A stretch of DNA of 64,000 nt from Pseudisothecium myosuroides (taxonomy: Eukaryota > Streptophyta > Bryopsida > Hypnales > Lembophyllaceae), in assembly GCA_951799445.1 (NCBI GenBank), contig OX637287.1:49505724-49569723 (forward strand), in the 5' to 3' direction. Below are positions 23,601-36,111 of this stretch, one piece after another. Position numbers and translations under genes: made by a program. The notes under the pieces are model-generated. The model did no database searches. It worked only from the letters and a program-made list of their open reading frames with translations, and had not been told where the DNA came from. Every line of letters starts with the position of its first letter. Position 1 is the stretch's first letter.

Positions 23601-24172
23601 AAGGGAATTCTAGCAATTGATAATGTTGTTTTCTTCATTTCATGCAATGACTGTAGAGGTAAATTTTAAGAACCACTTCATGTCCATTTCACAACTACTT
23701 ATAGGGGCGTTATCAACGTTTTGAATTTTGAATTCCAATAATAAATTGAAAAATACTAAATTAAAAATTACTACGTACTAAATTGTTAAGAATTTAATTA
23801 GTGAATTGAAAATTGACAGTTCCAATGGTTGTATTCTTGTAATAAGCAATCTACACCCTATGGTTCTATTTTTCCCAAACAATATTGAAAATTGAGTTTA
23901 ATAAATGAATTCAAAGTTTATTTAAGAGTAAAGGATCCATAACTATCTACAAACAAAAATAACTCTTAGCTTTCATCTCATTAATTGAAATGGAACAATT
24001 CAAAGCTCTATACATATATAATAATTTAGAAAACCAATTTCAAATTTCTTTTCATAAAAATTTATAAATTGATGATTTTTTTTGACGGATTGATAAGGCT
24101 GGAAAAAAAACCTTACATATTATACAATAACTTCTGAACCATGTAGTCAAATGTTCTGGAAATAGTTGGGCC
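20676..24172. other. CACTA interior: probable 5' region of the minus-strand gene, then filler
   Basis: 20680-21300 holds the likely upstream intron and a GC-richer first exon or promoter of the minus-strand gene, with repeated 'ggcggtga' words at 21150-21230. 21400-23400 is of mixed composition without a readable gene. AT-rich filler starts at about 23400. Confidence 0.35.
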
Positions 24173-24995
24173 TTAACCCCTAAAGGACCAAGTTCTTTTT
24201 TCTGCCAAAAAACATTCAAAACTGCCATATCTATAGCAAAGAGTAAAAAAAATTGAAATTTGTTTTTTTTTCATATCTAACCGTAGGATCTTACACCTAC
24301 CTAGTATGAGAATGTGTGGAAAAAATTTCTAAATTTTTGATTGCGCAGATTGCAAGATATCTGCATTTAAAGTGAAAAACAGCAAATTTTTAAGCACATT
24401 GCCGAACCAGATTTTTTTACTTTGAACATTTTTAACTTAAAATTTTTGCACTACAGAGTTTTGAGCTTTAAATCTTTAAAGTGGAGAATTGAATTTAGAG
24501 TCTAGGGAATACAAATATTCAAAAAAACTTAATTATCATTCTTAAAAAAATTGTTAAGTACAAGTAGGTACGAGATAGAAGGAAAATCTGAAATATTCAT
24601 ATACTTTAGATGGAATTAAAATGCACTACTCCCAATGGTGAGATTTTTGTAACAAGTAAATCAAACCATGCAAAAAAAAAAAATGGATATTTGAAAAATT
24701 GCATTCAGAAGTAAATCCTACAAGTTATTTTTTCCAAAAAGATGCTCTAATTGCCCGAAAAACAAGAATGTCCATAACTTTCTCTTAACATATCCAAATG
24801 AAATGAATCAAAGCTTTCTAAATAGACAAAAATATAATCTATGAGAAAAAAAATATTTTAAAAAAAAATTCAAATTTTTGTCCAAATTTTTGAGTGATTA
24901 TTTCACAGGAAAAAAATTAAAATTTCATTCGTAGTGAGCTGCCCAAAATTGCTATTGGTTGCCAAAAAAACAAAGCTAGGTCTTTTAGGGGTTAA
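24173..24995 (+). mobile_element. TTAA-flanked piggyBac-like MITE (A)
   Basis: TTAA at 24173-24176 and 24992-24995 flanks inverted ends CCCCTAAAGGACC and, from the right, CCCCTAAAAGACC. The 823-bp body is shared with 28630-29575 and 49535-50471. No transposase is encoded. TTAA target choice plus a CCC-starting terminus matches the piggyBac superfamily pattern; assignment rests on ends only. Confidence 0.7.
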
Positions 24996-27900
24996 ATTGG
25001 TTTGGATCTATTTCATTGTTAAATCCCTTTTCAAATATCACCTTCAAATAGCAATTGTAGATGCATTCTAATAACACATTTTTGTTGATGGATCATATCA
25101 ATTATAAATTTTCGATCATCACTTCTATTGCTCTAGTATCAAAACTTTAAATAATGCACATTCCAATGGCAAGGCTTATACATGGCCTCAACACTTCATA
25201 CATAGGGCCTTCTTGACATGACATTCAATAATGCAGTATTTGTTTTTATTTGGTCAACAACTTGGTACATACCTATTGTATGAAAAACATCCTATCAATA
25301 CGCTTATGAAGATACACATGAAACACTTATGAAAGTATAATACATTAGCTCCTAAAATATTACAAACACAAAACACATATGACCATCCAATTCAACCAAC
25401 AAGCAGTGTGCAAAAGAAACAAGATTGTTTGACTTCATAGTCTATTGACATTGTTGTATCTATATAGTTCTTTTCAATATTTTAGATAAAAATACCATTA
25501 ATAAATTATAGTAATAATAATAATAATAAAAATAATAATAATGATAGATTTGACTTTTTTTAATATATAATTTTGTATGTGACTCTCTAGGGCCGGCAAG
25601 TCTTGTTTATTCTATTCATTGTGGAGCCCCATAAGATACAAAGTGTCCTTTAGAACAGACAACTTGAGGAAAATCATCACAAAGTATTATTTTGAAGAAT
25701 ATTTATATGTACATCTGAACTACACTGAATAGTAAATTTAGATTGCCCCACACTAATTTCTCGACATTCTACACTATATCAATATGTTTATTAACTTCAG
25801 AAGGATGCAATAAAATAAGAACTATGTGTATAACATGGGCTGGTGCATTCGTTCATGGCAACAAAAGGAGAGATTGGCATGTACATCCATCTGGACAAGC
25901 ATTAGTCATGAGGTAACTCCTCTAGGATAAAGCAACGTAATTGTTAAGGCAACCAATTTCACTATTTAGTGTAGTGAATTTGTTTCCTTTGTTTCTTTAC
26001 TTCATTTGATACAATGAGCTATAAGAAGTTATGAGTCCCTTGGTCGCTTTAATTTTAGGTACCTTTGGAAAGCTCTTTCACAAAGATGGATGCACAAACT
26101 TCGTTTCATGGCATTTGGACTTGCAGTGTGCAAGTTATGAGTTTTTGAATTTTATTTTTAAAAATAAAAAATTGATTTAAATTATTTTTAATTTAGGAAA
26201 CATCATATTTTTCATATTGCATATCCAAATACCACAAAACAAAGGCCTTGTAATCTTTCATGCATCAAGTTTTTTATGCATCTAAAGAATGCAACTTCTC
26301 CCACTGCAACAAAGCCCATTCATTCTTCCGTACTTAACCCCTGAGAACCATCTTACTATTTTTAGCAACACAACAATTTCTGACAATTAGATGTGACTAG
26401 AAATTTGCATAATTTAGGCCGAAACTTTAGTAGACATTATGGATGAGGAATATCTTTAATATAAACTCAACTTTATGACATTTGGAAATATGAGTCAAAA
26501 GGTATGGCCTATTGTGTTACTTTTTTTTGTAACTCGGCAGTCTGAGCAGATAAAAAAAAATCACTTTCTTCAAAAACAAAAATTTGATACTGGTTGTCTA
26601 GTTTTATATATATGTGGATAGCTTTGATCATTCCATTTCAATCAATTAATCAAAAGTTATAAGAAGTATTAGTTTTTGGATAGTTTTGGATTTTCTACTT
26701 TAAAATAAAATTTGAAGTCATTTATTTCAATAAATTTTCAATATTTTTGGAAAAAAACAAGAACTCAGGAATTACATTCTTAATTACAACATTACAACCA
26801 TTAAGATTGGCATTTTTCAATTCCGTAACTCAATTCTTAATAGTTTAGTGTCTTGAGTCATTCGCTACTTCTTTCTACTTCCTATTTTTTTCCTATATGT
26901 TGTACACTTCCAAATGATCTAAAACTTTTCAAGCATATATACAGCAAACTTGACTTGAAGAATGACTCCAAAGAGTAACCACCATTATACAAAAGTAACC
27001 TTGTGAAGTACAGCTGCCCGCTTTTTTGCAGCGATCCAAAAAAGAATTTTTTCAATCCAAGCGCTAATATCTTGCAATCCACATGTTGGAAAATTCTGAA
27101 ATTTTTCCCACATCTTTTCAAACTAATGTAATATAAGACCCTATAGTTAAATGTGTCCAAAATTTTTTTTCAAAAATTTGGTACTTGTGTTCAAAATGGC
27201 AATTTTTTATTTAATGTTCTAGGAGAAGACATAGTGAAAGAACTAGAGGGATTAAAGTTTTCTATTTGTATCTTTTAGTATATTTCTTGAAACTATTACT
27301 CTAAAATACCTTTGAAAAAGAAAACTATTTTGTCTAGTATACATGGAATTAATTGTTGAAAATGCATACTGATAAAACATTTTCCACTTTTTTTGAATCT
27401 TTCTAATTATTTTGTACTTTGAATCACTCTAGATTAAACCTTGTATTTTTAAAATAGCTAGAAACAAAAGTTTTATAATACTTCCCACACTCAAATTTTG
27501 AAAATTAAAAAAGGAACAATTACATCAACTTGTTACTCTACAAAATCCTAGTTTACTAAACATTTTCAACCTATGTAGAATTTGCCATTTAAAATTTGAA
27601 AATAATCCATTGTGTCCTCTTAGTCCTTGAAGGGTTCAAGAAAGAGTTTGAGATTTTTTTATTATACCGTAGATGAATTTTTTAAACCCCTAAAGGACCA
27701 ATTGAAGGCCTTTTTTCTGCCAACAAGCACTCAAAATTGTCACTTCTGTACCAAACTAAGAGTGGAAAAAACCAATAATTGTTTTTTTGGGAACATCTAA
27801 CAATAGGATATTATACCTAACTAGTTTGAAGATGTGTGGATAAATTTTCTAAAAATTTTATCACCCAAATTGGAAGAAATCTACGTTTAAAGTGAAGGAA

Positions 27901-28629
27901 ACACATTTTTTTGCACACTGCGGGACTAAATTATTTGATTTTGAATCTTCTAAACTTCAATTCCAGGCTTTATTAAGTTTTGAACTTTAAATATTTCTAG
28001 TGTACAATTGAGTTGAAAAACATATTCCAAAAATATTCCAAAAAAATGAAGTTTCATTCTTAAAGGAAATTGTTAAATAGAAGTACGTATGAGATAAAAG
28101 GCAAATGCAATTATTAATTTCTCTAAGATGAAATTAAAATGCACTAATTCCAAAAATGAGACTATTTTAGACTGCTAGCAAGCAAAGTAAACCATGTGGA
28201 ATTTATTTTCCTAAATAATTGTAAAAATTGCATTCATAAAGGAATACTTCAAGGGGTTTTTTCCGAAAAATTGCTCTAACTGCCCAAAAAACAATATTGT
28301 TCATAACTATCTTATAACAAAATCCAAATGGAATGAATCAAACCTTTCTATGTAGAAAAAAATATAATCTACAACAAAAAAATATCTAAGGGAAAAAAAT
28401 CCAATTTTTTAAATCTTTGTTTTCCGCCCAATTTTGAGCTCATTTGGCCATAACTTTTGTTCCCAAGCACAAATTTTTGGAATTTCTGTTCAAAAAATTG
28501 TTTGACCATGTCTAATTAGCTTGCTAGAACAATATCGTTGTTGAGATGATTGTATTTCAATTCCATCTTAGAGAAATTAATGATTTCATTTTTCATTCCA
28601 TCTTGGATCTACTTCTACCTAACAATTCT
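24996..28629. repeat. Filler with decayed TTAA elements
   Basis: About 26334-27640 (left end TTAACCCCTGAGAACC) and about 27682-28490 (left end TTTAAACCCCTAAAGGACC) are degenerate members of the same family in opposite orientations. An (AAT)n tract lies near 25510-25545. There is no gene. Confidence 0.5.
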
Positions 28630-29915
28630 TTAACCCCTAAAGGCCCAAGGCTTTTTTTTTGCCAAAAAACATTCAAAATTGCCATTTCTATAGCAAGGAG
28701 TGAAAATATCTGAAAAATGTTTTTCTTGCACATCTAATCGTAGGATCTTACACTTAACTAGTATGAGAATGTATGGAAAAAATTTCATAATTTTTGACCT
28801 CTCAAATTGCGAGATATCTGCGTTTAAAGTGAAAAAACAAGTATTTCAGCACATTGCGGGACTAGATTTTTTGACTTTAAACATTTTTAACTTAAAATTT
28901 TTGCACTAAAGAGTTTTGAGCTTTAAATCTTTATAGTGGAGAATTGAATTGAGAGTCTAGGGGAAAAAAAATATTCAAAAAACTTAATTATCATTCCTAA
29001 AAAATTTATTAAGTAGAAGTAGGTACGAGATAGAAGGAAAATCTAAAATATTAATATATTTTAGATGCAATTAAAATACACTAATCCCAATGGTGAAATT
29101 GTTCTAGCAAGTAAACTAAACCATGAGAATTTATTTTTCTTGAAAAATTGCAAAAATAGCATTTAGAAATGAATCCTACAAGTTATTTTTTTCAAGTAGA
29201 TGCTCTAACTGCCCAAAAACCAAGAATGTCCATAACTTTCTCATAACAAATCCAAATGAAATGAATCAAAGCTTTCCAAGTAGACAAAAATATACTCTAC
29301 AAGAAGAAAAATATTTTAAAAAATTCAAATGTTTGCCAAATTTTTCTTGCTGCCCGGACTGCCCAGACTGCCCAGTTACGAAAAAAAGTAACATATTTGG
29401 CCATAACTTTTGACTCCTATTTTCAAATGTCTTGAAACTTAGTGCATATGAAAGATATTCCTTGCGCCCACCTTCTATTAAAATTTCAGCATAGAATATG
29501 GAAATCTCTAGTCAGACGTAACTGCCCAAAATTTCTATACAACCAAAAAACTTAAGCCGGTCCTTTAGGAGTTAATGAATGGAAATCTAAAGTTTTTCAG
29601 GTAAATTTTTTATTTTCAATTCCAACCCAATTGTACAACATATAAAATCAAAAATTCAAAATGTATAGTGTAAGAATTTTAAGCTATGAAGATTCAAAGC
29701 CTTGAAAAATTTATTCAATCTAAGTGTAAAAAATTCAACTGTCTTTACTTCACATGCAATGATCTTGCAATCCACCTACTCAAAGTTTCTAAAATTTCTT
29801 CCACACAATTTTATACTATCCTGGTGCAAGATCCTATGGTTAGATATGCAAGTGAAAAAATTTATGAAGGTTTGGATTTACTGAGTGGTTTTTGAAGAAG
29901 AGAAGGCCTTAGGAG
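28490..29915 (-). mobile_element. Reversed TTAA element split by a nested copy
   Basis: The flanks 28490-28629 and 29576-29915 read as one reversed family member, ending in a decayed CCCCTAAAGGCC-type terminus near 29915. The break point corresponds to the single TTAA in the intact relative at about 50100-50105. Element B sits there. Confidence 0.5.
28630..29575 (+). mobile_element. TTAA-flanked piggyBac-like MITE (B), nested
   Basis: TTAA lies at 28630-28633 and 29572-29575. Ends are CCCCTAAAGGCCC on the left and CTCCTAAAGGACC read from the right. The 946-bp insert sits inside an older reversed relative and duplicates that relative's TTAA. It has no coding capacity. Confidence 0.7.
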
Positions 29916-30345
29916 TTTAGAAAGTTAAAAGAAAGTAAATCCTTTAGTTTTTTAATAGTCATGCAAATGATGGTTGATATGCAAATGAATTGATGATTGT
30001 ATAGAAGCTTTCAGAAAATTCTATGCAAAATACCCAAAAAAATTTGTCCATTTACTTTTAGAAAATTGAAAGAATTGTAGTGAAGTTTCCTTTTACTTTT
30101 TAACAAAGTAAAATATCTATAAAGTAAAAGTTTTCTTTGAATTTTAGACCTAAATATATAAAAAGAGTTGCAAGAAACATTGAAAATATTGTTTACCTTT
30201 TCTACCTTCATTCTGTTTATATTACTGAAAGTTTTGGAGGTAGAATCTTGTGATTCAGTGATTTCATTTATATCTTGTAATTATTAGATCTCATTCAATA
30301 GAAGAGCACAAGAAAGTAGGTGAGAAGATAATTATACTTGAAGAG

Positions 30346-33300
30346 ATGGATACTCCTATTCCAAAATGGAAGATACAATGTGATTGTGACCTGTGCGTAA
30401 CTCCTGAAACTCCTAATGGAAAAATAATTCATAAAGAGACAGCTAGAAGACATGATAAAAGGAGAAGACTCAATTTGAATGAAGCTGTTGGAGTTGCAGA
30501 AGAACAAGGTGTTGCAGTTGTTGTAGAGCAAGGTGTTGGGGTTGATGTAGAGCAAGGTGTTGAGGTTGATGTAGAGCAAAGTGTTGGGGTTGATGTAGAG
30601 CAAGGTGTTGGGGTTGATGTAGAGCATGGTGTTGGGATTGATGTACAACATGAAGGAGAAAGAGAAGAAGAAGAAGAAGAAGAGATGGTTCCGGTGGAAG
30701 TTGAGGAAGCTCATGTAATGGAAGAAGAGGATGACGATCAGGTGGAGGAAGATGAGGGTGTTCCTCCCGAGGAAGAAGATGACATTTCTATGGAGCGAGA
30801 GGATGCATTTTCGATTGAGCAAGAAGATGCAATTTTGTTGGAAGAAGAGGATTTGGCTCTGCAGGAAGAAGAGGATACAATTCGAGTAGAAGAAGGCGTT
30901 GCATCTCCAACTGATGAAGGGACCCAGTACAATACATTAAAACAATTAATGCAATCAAAAGTAGTGGAAATCCAAAGGTTGTGTGATTCTAATGGATGCT
31001 CTCAAGCTATGCAAGAGTCTCTACTACATATGATGTTTAGTGGATTGGGGCATAATAACGAGACTGTGCAACCTTGGGAGCGCACATTTGGAGATGTTTT
31101 CAGGAACATGCCAAATACATGGAAAGGAGAATTGCCAGGGGGGACAATTCCATCAACTTGGAAAAAATTGATGAGTGTCTACAAAAAAGAAGGCATGATC
31201 GAACCGCAACGTTGGAGGTTATGTGTAGGCACTAATGACTTTGTTCATGAACCTTTCATCTTGCCACCTAGTATTGATGACAGTTGCACTAGAATGAGCG
31301 ATAAATTGTGCAATTGTCATCCGCCGAATCGAGTCATGAACCGTGATTGTCCCCGATGCTCTGATAAATGTACAATGTGTACAAATCGATTGAGAAAAGA
31401 TATGATGACATTCGACTACTTGCCAATGATTGTAATGTTTCGTCTTTTGATGAGTGCAAGGGCACTTTGTGAGAAAATGCTTACTATGTGGCGACAAAAA
31501 TCAAGCTGGATTGGAAAAAACCAAACCGAAGCGCCCAGTCATGTCAAAGAATTTTGGCATGGACAGAAATTGAGGATGTACCAAGAATTTTGGAACCCAG
31601 CGTCTGAGTGGGAACTACCCATCCTATGTTTGACTCCGGGATGCAAGATTGCTTATCCAGCATTCCCTGAGAAGTGCCAAAATTTGATACGTGGATGGGA
31701 TGAAGCATCTCAAACATATGGATTTAATTGTGATTTGTGTAAGCGGTGGATATTTGGACGGAAGGTATTGGTGCGTGGAGATCCTCGGAACATTGCTTTA
31801 TCTGTCCATTGGGATGGATTTAGCATCAGTGAAGGCAATAAAGAGCGGAGTACATGGGCTGTGAATGTTGGTGTACTGAATGCAAGCACGTCGGATCCCA
31901 TCATGCTTCTACCAGTGTTATTTATACCAACTGTACCCGGAGCTCAAGCAACAACAGCAAGTTTAGCATTGGAAAAGATGGTGAAGAAATCTGCAACAAT
32001 GTTCTTGCGGCCTTTCATTGAGGAATTGGAGGAGATGTTTTGTAGTGGGTTCAAAGTGAAATACAACTATCCATCCAATCTTATAAGCCCGCTTCTACCA
32101 GAAGCTGAAGTAGATGGAGATATCATCCGTGCTATGCTCATGCTTGTAACTGGGGATCATCCAGCCAATTGCAAGATGAGTAAACTCAAGCAATCAGGAA
32201 AGGCACCGTGTCGCCGCTGCAAAGTGCATACTCAACTGGTAGAACGTGAATATATTGCATCCGGATCTGGTGAAACTCGAAGAAGGAGTGAATACGTGTA
32301 TGGACAAAATCTTCGACAAATTTTAGGAAATACCCAACAACGAACATCCAGGGAATTATATGAAAACCTTTGTAAATGGTGGGAAAAACCAGAAGGTCCC
32401 CAACGTCAAGAGTTTGGAAAGAATGCAGGCATTTCCGGGGAATCTCCGCTTTGGAGGTTTTATCACCTCTATAGATTTGACATGTCAGTGGACATTGTCT
32501 ATGATGTCATGCACACAGCATGCTTGCAATTATTCAAGAATTACACCGTTGAATTGTTCAAAGAGATTTCGCGAGGACAGTGCACAAAAGATGTTGAAAG
32601 CATTTGTGTTGTTGTTGAAAAAGCACGCCCGCGTGAAATGAAAGTTGGACGGTGGCCTTATAAGCCCATTGAAACCCATACTCGCTACGTGGCCGAAGAT
32701 TTGAAGTTATTCGTGATGTGGGTCCTACCCTTTGTGTTGCGTATATGTGGACATAGAATTAAATCTGAATTTAGGAAAATTGGGCTTCTGCTCAATGACA
32801 TTGCACATTACCTTTTCAATTATACAAGGGATAGTGGTTGGAATAGAGAGCAAATTGAAATGGCCTTGAATTTGTTTAAACACTGGCGTGTAATATCGGA
32901 AGATGCATTTGGTCCAAATTCGAGTCCCTTGGAGCACGTAGCGGGCGCTGGCCATCTTCTGCAAGATATCAAGCGTTTTGGACATTCGGATGTTTATTGG
33001 TGTTTTCCTCATGAGCGAGAGGTGCAGAAGTATTTGGACATCAAGACAAACCACAGAGGGGTGGAAAAGACATTCATTGTATTTTATGCACGCAAACTAT
33101 TTCAAGAAGTGCATGTACAAATTGGTCAGGAAGTTGACGGCTTATACGTGCATCAAAGAGCCTTGAGCAAAATCCATAATCATCTTGTATTTCCCCAAGG
33201 CCATCCAGGTGTTGATATCTACAATCGTACAACATGCGACGATCAACATGAACAATGTGTTATGTATTGTACATCTATTGGAGAAGCAAATGAACTGAAT

Positions 33301-33900
33301 CAATTGTTAAAAAAGGCACCGGAGAGTGTTTGTGCACAGATGTTGAAGAAGAAGGGCATCCTCATAGGCCGATTGAACAGTGCAAACTTAAAGCTTGCTG
33401 AGCCTTTTGTGGAAAAGTATATAAAGTCATACTATCAATGGAGAGATAGAGAAATTTTTGTGGATACAAATACTAAGAGGATTATGTTTAAGGGGGTAGT
33501 CTATGGAATTGGTGATGATGTGGTTGTCAGTAGGGATGATGATCCCCAAGGGACACCATGGAAGGCTAGAATCAAAGAATTCATTTGTCACCGTACTGAT
33601 GAAGAAGTTAGTGTGCACTTTGCAGCTAATTATTACAAGTTGCAACAGAGTTGGAGTGGAACAACACATCGATATGAGGACGATATTGATGAATTGACTG
33701 GCATGAATGTGGTAGAAACTAATGCCTTCTATCCATTTGACGAGACAAGCATTAAACCATTGCGGTTGATACAACATAAGTTTATGAGAGTTGACATCAA
33801 CAGAAACCGCGCTATAGCATATGAAATGTGTAGGGCTAAAAGGAGAAATACGTTGGCATTAAGTTTATTTAGGAATACATTAGAGACAAGAACAATGTAG
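30346..33900 (+). CDS. CACTA transposase (tnp2-type), full length
   Basis: One uninterrupted 1184-codon frame from ATG 30346 to TAG. The N-terminus has a Cys cluster (C12, C14, C17), then an acidic repetitive segment (about 45-185) built partly from 8-residue EQGVGVDV repeats. A Cys/His-rich stretch (about 325-350) contains CPRCSDKCTMC. The tnp2 core follows: HWDGF with D490, FIEELEEMF about 70-85 residues later, TGDHP with D604, and CRRC (C622, C625), in the order known for TnpD/tnp2 proteins. These enzymes cut and join CACTA element ends in the nucleus. The acidic residues D490 and D604 are candidates for the catalytic DDE triad; the third was not assigned. The gene lies on the element's left-to-right strand with no need for introns, and nothing in it is broken, so the element may be autonomous. 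Confidence 0.85.
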   Translation: MDTPIPKWKIQCDCDLCVTPETPNGKIIHKETARRHDKRRRLNLNEAVGVAEEQGVAVVVEQGVGVDVEQGVEVDVEQSVGVDVEQGVGVDVEHGVGIDVQHEGEREEEEEEEMVPVEVEEAHVMEEEDDDQVEEDEGVPPEEEDDISMEREDAFSIEQEDAILLEEEDLALQEEEDTIRVEEGVASPTDEGTQYNTLKQLMQSKVVEIQRLCDSNGCSQAMQESLLHMMFSGLGHNNETVQPWERTFGDVFRNMPNTWKGELPGGTIPSTWKKLMSVYKKEGMIEPQRWRLCVGTNDFVHEPFILPPSIDDSCTRMSDKLCNCHPPNRVMNRDCPRCSDKCTMCTNRLRKDMMTFDYLPMIVMFRLLMSARALCEKMLTMWRQKSSWIGKNQTEAPSHVKEFWHGQKLRMYQEFWNPASEWELPILCLTPGCKIAYPAFPEKCQNLIRGWDEASQTYGFNCDLCKRWIFGRKVLVRGDPRNIALSVHWDGFSISEGNKERSTWAVNVGVLNASTSDPIMLLPVLFIPTVPGAQATTASLALEKMVKKSATMFLRPFIEELEEMFCSGFKVKYNYPSNLISPLLPEAEVDGDIIRAMLMLVTGDHPANCKMSKLKQSGKAPCRRCKVHTQLVEREYIASGSGETRRRSEYVYGQNLRQILGNTQQRTSRELYENLCKWWEKPEGPQRQEFGKNAGISGESPLWRFYHLYRFDMSVDIVYDVMHTACLQLFKNYTVELFKEISRGQCTKDVESICVVVEKARPREMKVGRWPYKPIETHTRYVAEDLKLFVMWVLPFVLRICGHRIKSEFRKIGLLLNDIAHYLFNYTRDSGWNREQIEMALNLFKHWRVISEDAFGPNSSPLEHVAGAGHLLQDIKRFGHSDVYWCFPHEREVQKYLDIKTNHRGVEKTFIVFYARKLFQEVHVQIGQEVDGLYVHQRALSKIHNHLVFPQGHPGVDIYNRTTCDDQHEQCVMYCTSIGEANELNQLLKKAPESVCAQMLKKKGILIGRLNSANLKLAEPFVEKYIKSYYQWRDREIFVDTNTKRIMFKGVVYGIGDDVVVSRDDDPQGTPWKARIKEFICHRTDEEVSVHFAANYYKLQQSWSGTTHRYEDDIDELTGMNVVETNAFYPFDETSIKPLRLIQHKFMRVDINRNRAIAYEMCRAKRRNTLALSLFRNTLETRTM
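30523..30654 (+). repeat. 24-bp coding minisatellite in the transposase
   Basis: In-frame units of about 24 nt (gagcaaggtgttggggttgatgta and variants) encode EQGVGVDV repeats, about five and a half copies. They feed into a Glu/Asp-rich tract. The period keeps the frame, so copy number could vary without inactivating the protein. Confidence 0.75.
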
Positions 33901-34095
33901 ATGCTTTTCAAAAATTAGAAAATAGAGTGAATCTTTTTGTATAGATTGCTACAAAGTAGCCCTTCTTTTCAATTATTGTAATTCAGAGGACAATTGTCAC
34001 GTGATGTAATACAGAATGTTTTTCAAAGTATAAAGTTTTTGATGGATTCAAGAATACAATGTCATGCATTGCAAAATCTTTTCTTAATGTACAAT

Positions 34096-34926
34096 AGGGG
34101 GACGAAAGTATTGTCGCCCCCTTTTGTTTCCACAGAAACGCCCCCATTTTCAAACACTATTTTTCATAATTTTATACAATTCTGGTGTCATTGCATTTTT
34201 GTACACTCTTGATTATGCATACCACATTTCAACCTTGAAAGAGCTGAGAACTCCATTTCTGGTGACTTTTTAAAGTCAATTTTCATGATTTTACATAATA
34301 TGTTGTTGAATGATGAATTTTTTAATTCAATAGTGGAGATACACATGAAACATTCATACGCACATCTTTCCTTCAACAAGCATCTCCAAAAAAGTTTTAC
34401 AATTCCCCCTGTAAAGAACTCAATATAAGGTGTCATATGGTTGAACTTTGTGAAATAAATATCTTTATATTTTCAATAGATTTTTATAATTAATCCTCAC
34501 ATTGTAACTAATTTTGTAAATTTTAGCATGATGGTACAATTGCCTTACCAAAATCTAATTATAATAAAAATATATGTATAACTTAAAATTAAGACATTGT
34601 CAGTCCAACACTGAATTCTTCAGAGAGGAAATTATTATTTTTTTTGAAGATGCTTGTTGAAGGAAAGATGTGCCTATGGATGTCTCCTATAGATCTCCAT
34701 GTAATGTTTTTTTAAATCATCAACAATGATTTCCATTGAATCATCATATAAACCATGAAAATTGACTTTAAAAATTCACCAAAAATGGAGTTTTGCTTTT
34801 TCAAAGTTGAAATTTGGTATGCACGATCAAGATTGCATAGGAATGCAATGATGCAAGAATTGCATAAAAATTATGAAAAATAGTGTTTGAAAGCAGAAAG
34901 GGGTAACAATACTTTTGTCCCCCCAG
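34096..34926. mobile_element. hAT-like foldback element with 8-bp target duplication
   Basis: TGTACAAT is duplicated at 34088-34095 and 34927-34934. The ends read AGGGGGACGAAAGTATTG and, from the right, CTGGGGGGACAAAAGTATTG. Inverted arms extend for nearly 300 nt (about 34096-34395 with 34640-34926). An 8-bp duplication points to the hAT superfamily. There is no gene inside, and it begins 195 bp after the transposase stop. Confidence 0.65.
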
Positions 34927-36050
34927 TGTACAATTCAATTCCTAAATAATTAAATAGCATTGTTTGGCAACATAGAGTTCTTGTTCATGTATCTACAACC
35001 TGTATTTTCATTTTTTTTATGAAATTTTCACACAACATGTGGTCAAGGAGAACCTTGAAGGCACAACAATTTTCAGAACTTTTGATTCTTTTCATAAAAA
35101 ATTATTGTATAATTTGTAGTTTTTTTAGAAATGTAGACAGCATAGCTAGCTTAGTGAAAATAACTTTTTTTTTTAAGTAAGAATTTGAAATAGATTTTTT
35201 ATATGTAAAACATTTTGAATCATTCCAGATTGATTTTTCAGATGAAAGTACGATGAGTTTTAGTGTGCGTGCAATTATAGAATCTCTACTCTCAAATAAA
35301 ATTTGAAGTCCTTTATTTAACTCAATTTTCAATATTGTTGGGAGAAAATTGAAGCATAAGATGAATATTGTTTATAACAACATTATAACCATTGATCATA
35401 ATATTTAGTAGTATGTGTTGATGTTGCCTTGGTTCTGCATTCATGGTGCGCCTCTACATCCTCCACCTGTCTAATTCATCAGTAGCTATTGATGCACTGT
35501 TGGAGTGTAGAATATACCACACCATCACTGTAGAGCTACTAAATGCTATGATTGGGATTGAAAATTTTCAATTATAATACAATTTTTGTTTAAATTCAGC
35601 ATTTTATATCATTATATACTTCTTAGTACTTATAATGTTTTTCAAACATGAATTTGAAAATGAATTGCTAAAACTTTGAAAATATATTTCTAATTTATTT
35701 CTTAATCATATGATTTTTAATTTGTAGGTACAAAGTTTGAAAGATGAAATCTAACCAAAAAAAGAAGTTCAAAATACTTCTTTTTGATATCCAATCATCA
35801 TTAACTTGCAGTTGCTACAATTTTTTATTTTGAAATTGTAGGAGGGGTGCTCTAACAAATTAACTACATTGAATAGGGGTATTAAAGGAATCCATACTAA
35901 TTAATTGACATTTCACACTATGTAAATATCTACCTTTTCTATACATCAGTAGTTATTGAAGTGTCCGGGTGGTGTACATGTTTCAGACATTTACAATTTT
36001 CCAAGATAAGTCCCTTTAATTTTTTGGTCCCCTTAATATCCTATTCAGTG

Positions 36051-36051
<1 letters not shown>

Positions 36052-36103
<52 letters not shown>
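36052..36103. repeat. TA dinucleotide microsatellite
   Basis: About 26 uninterrupted TA units, followed by a short acacac and a gtgtgt tract. Confidence 0.9.

Positions 36104-36111
<8 letters not shown>

Noticed and set aside
30295..30822. 175-residue open frame opposite the transposase N-terminus
   Set aside because: It is the antisense shadow of the repetitive acidic segment; the NPNTLLY repeats mirror the EQGVGVDV units.
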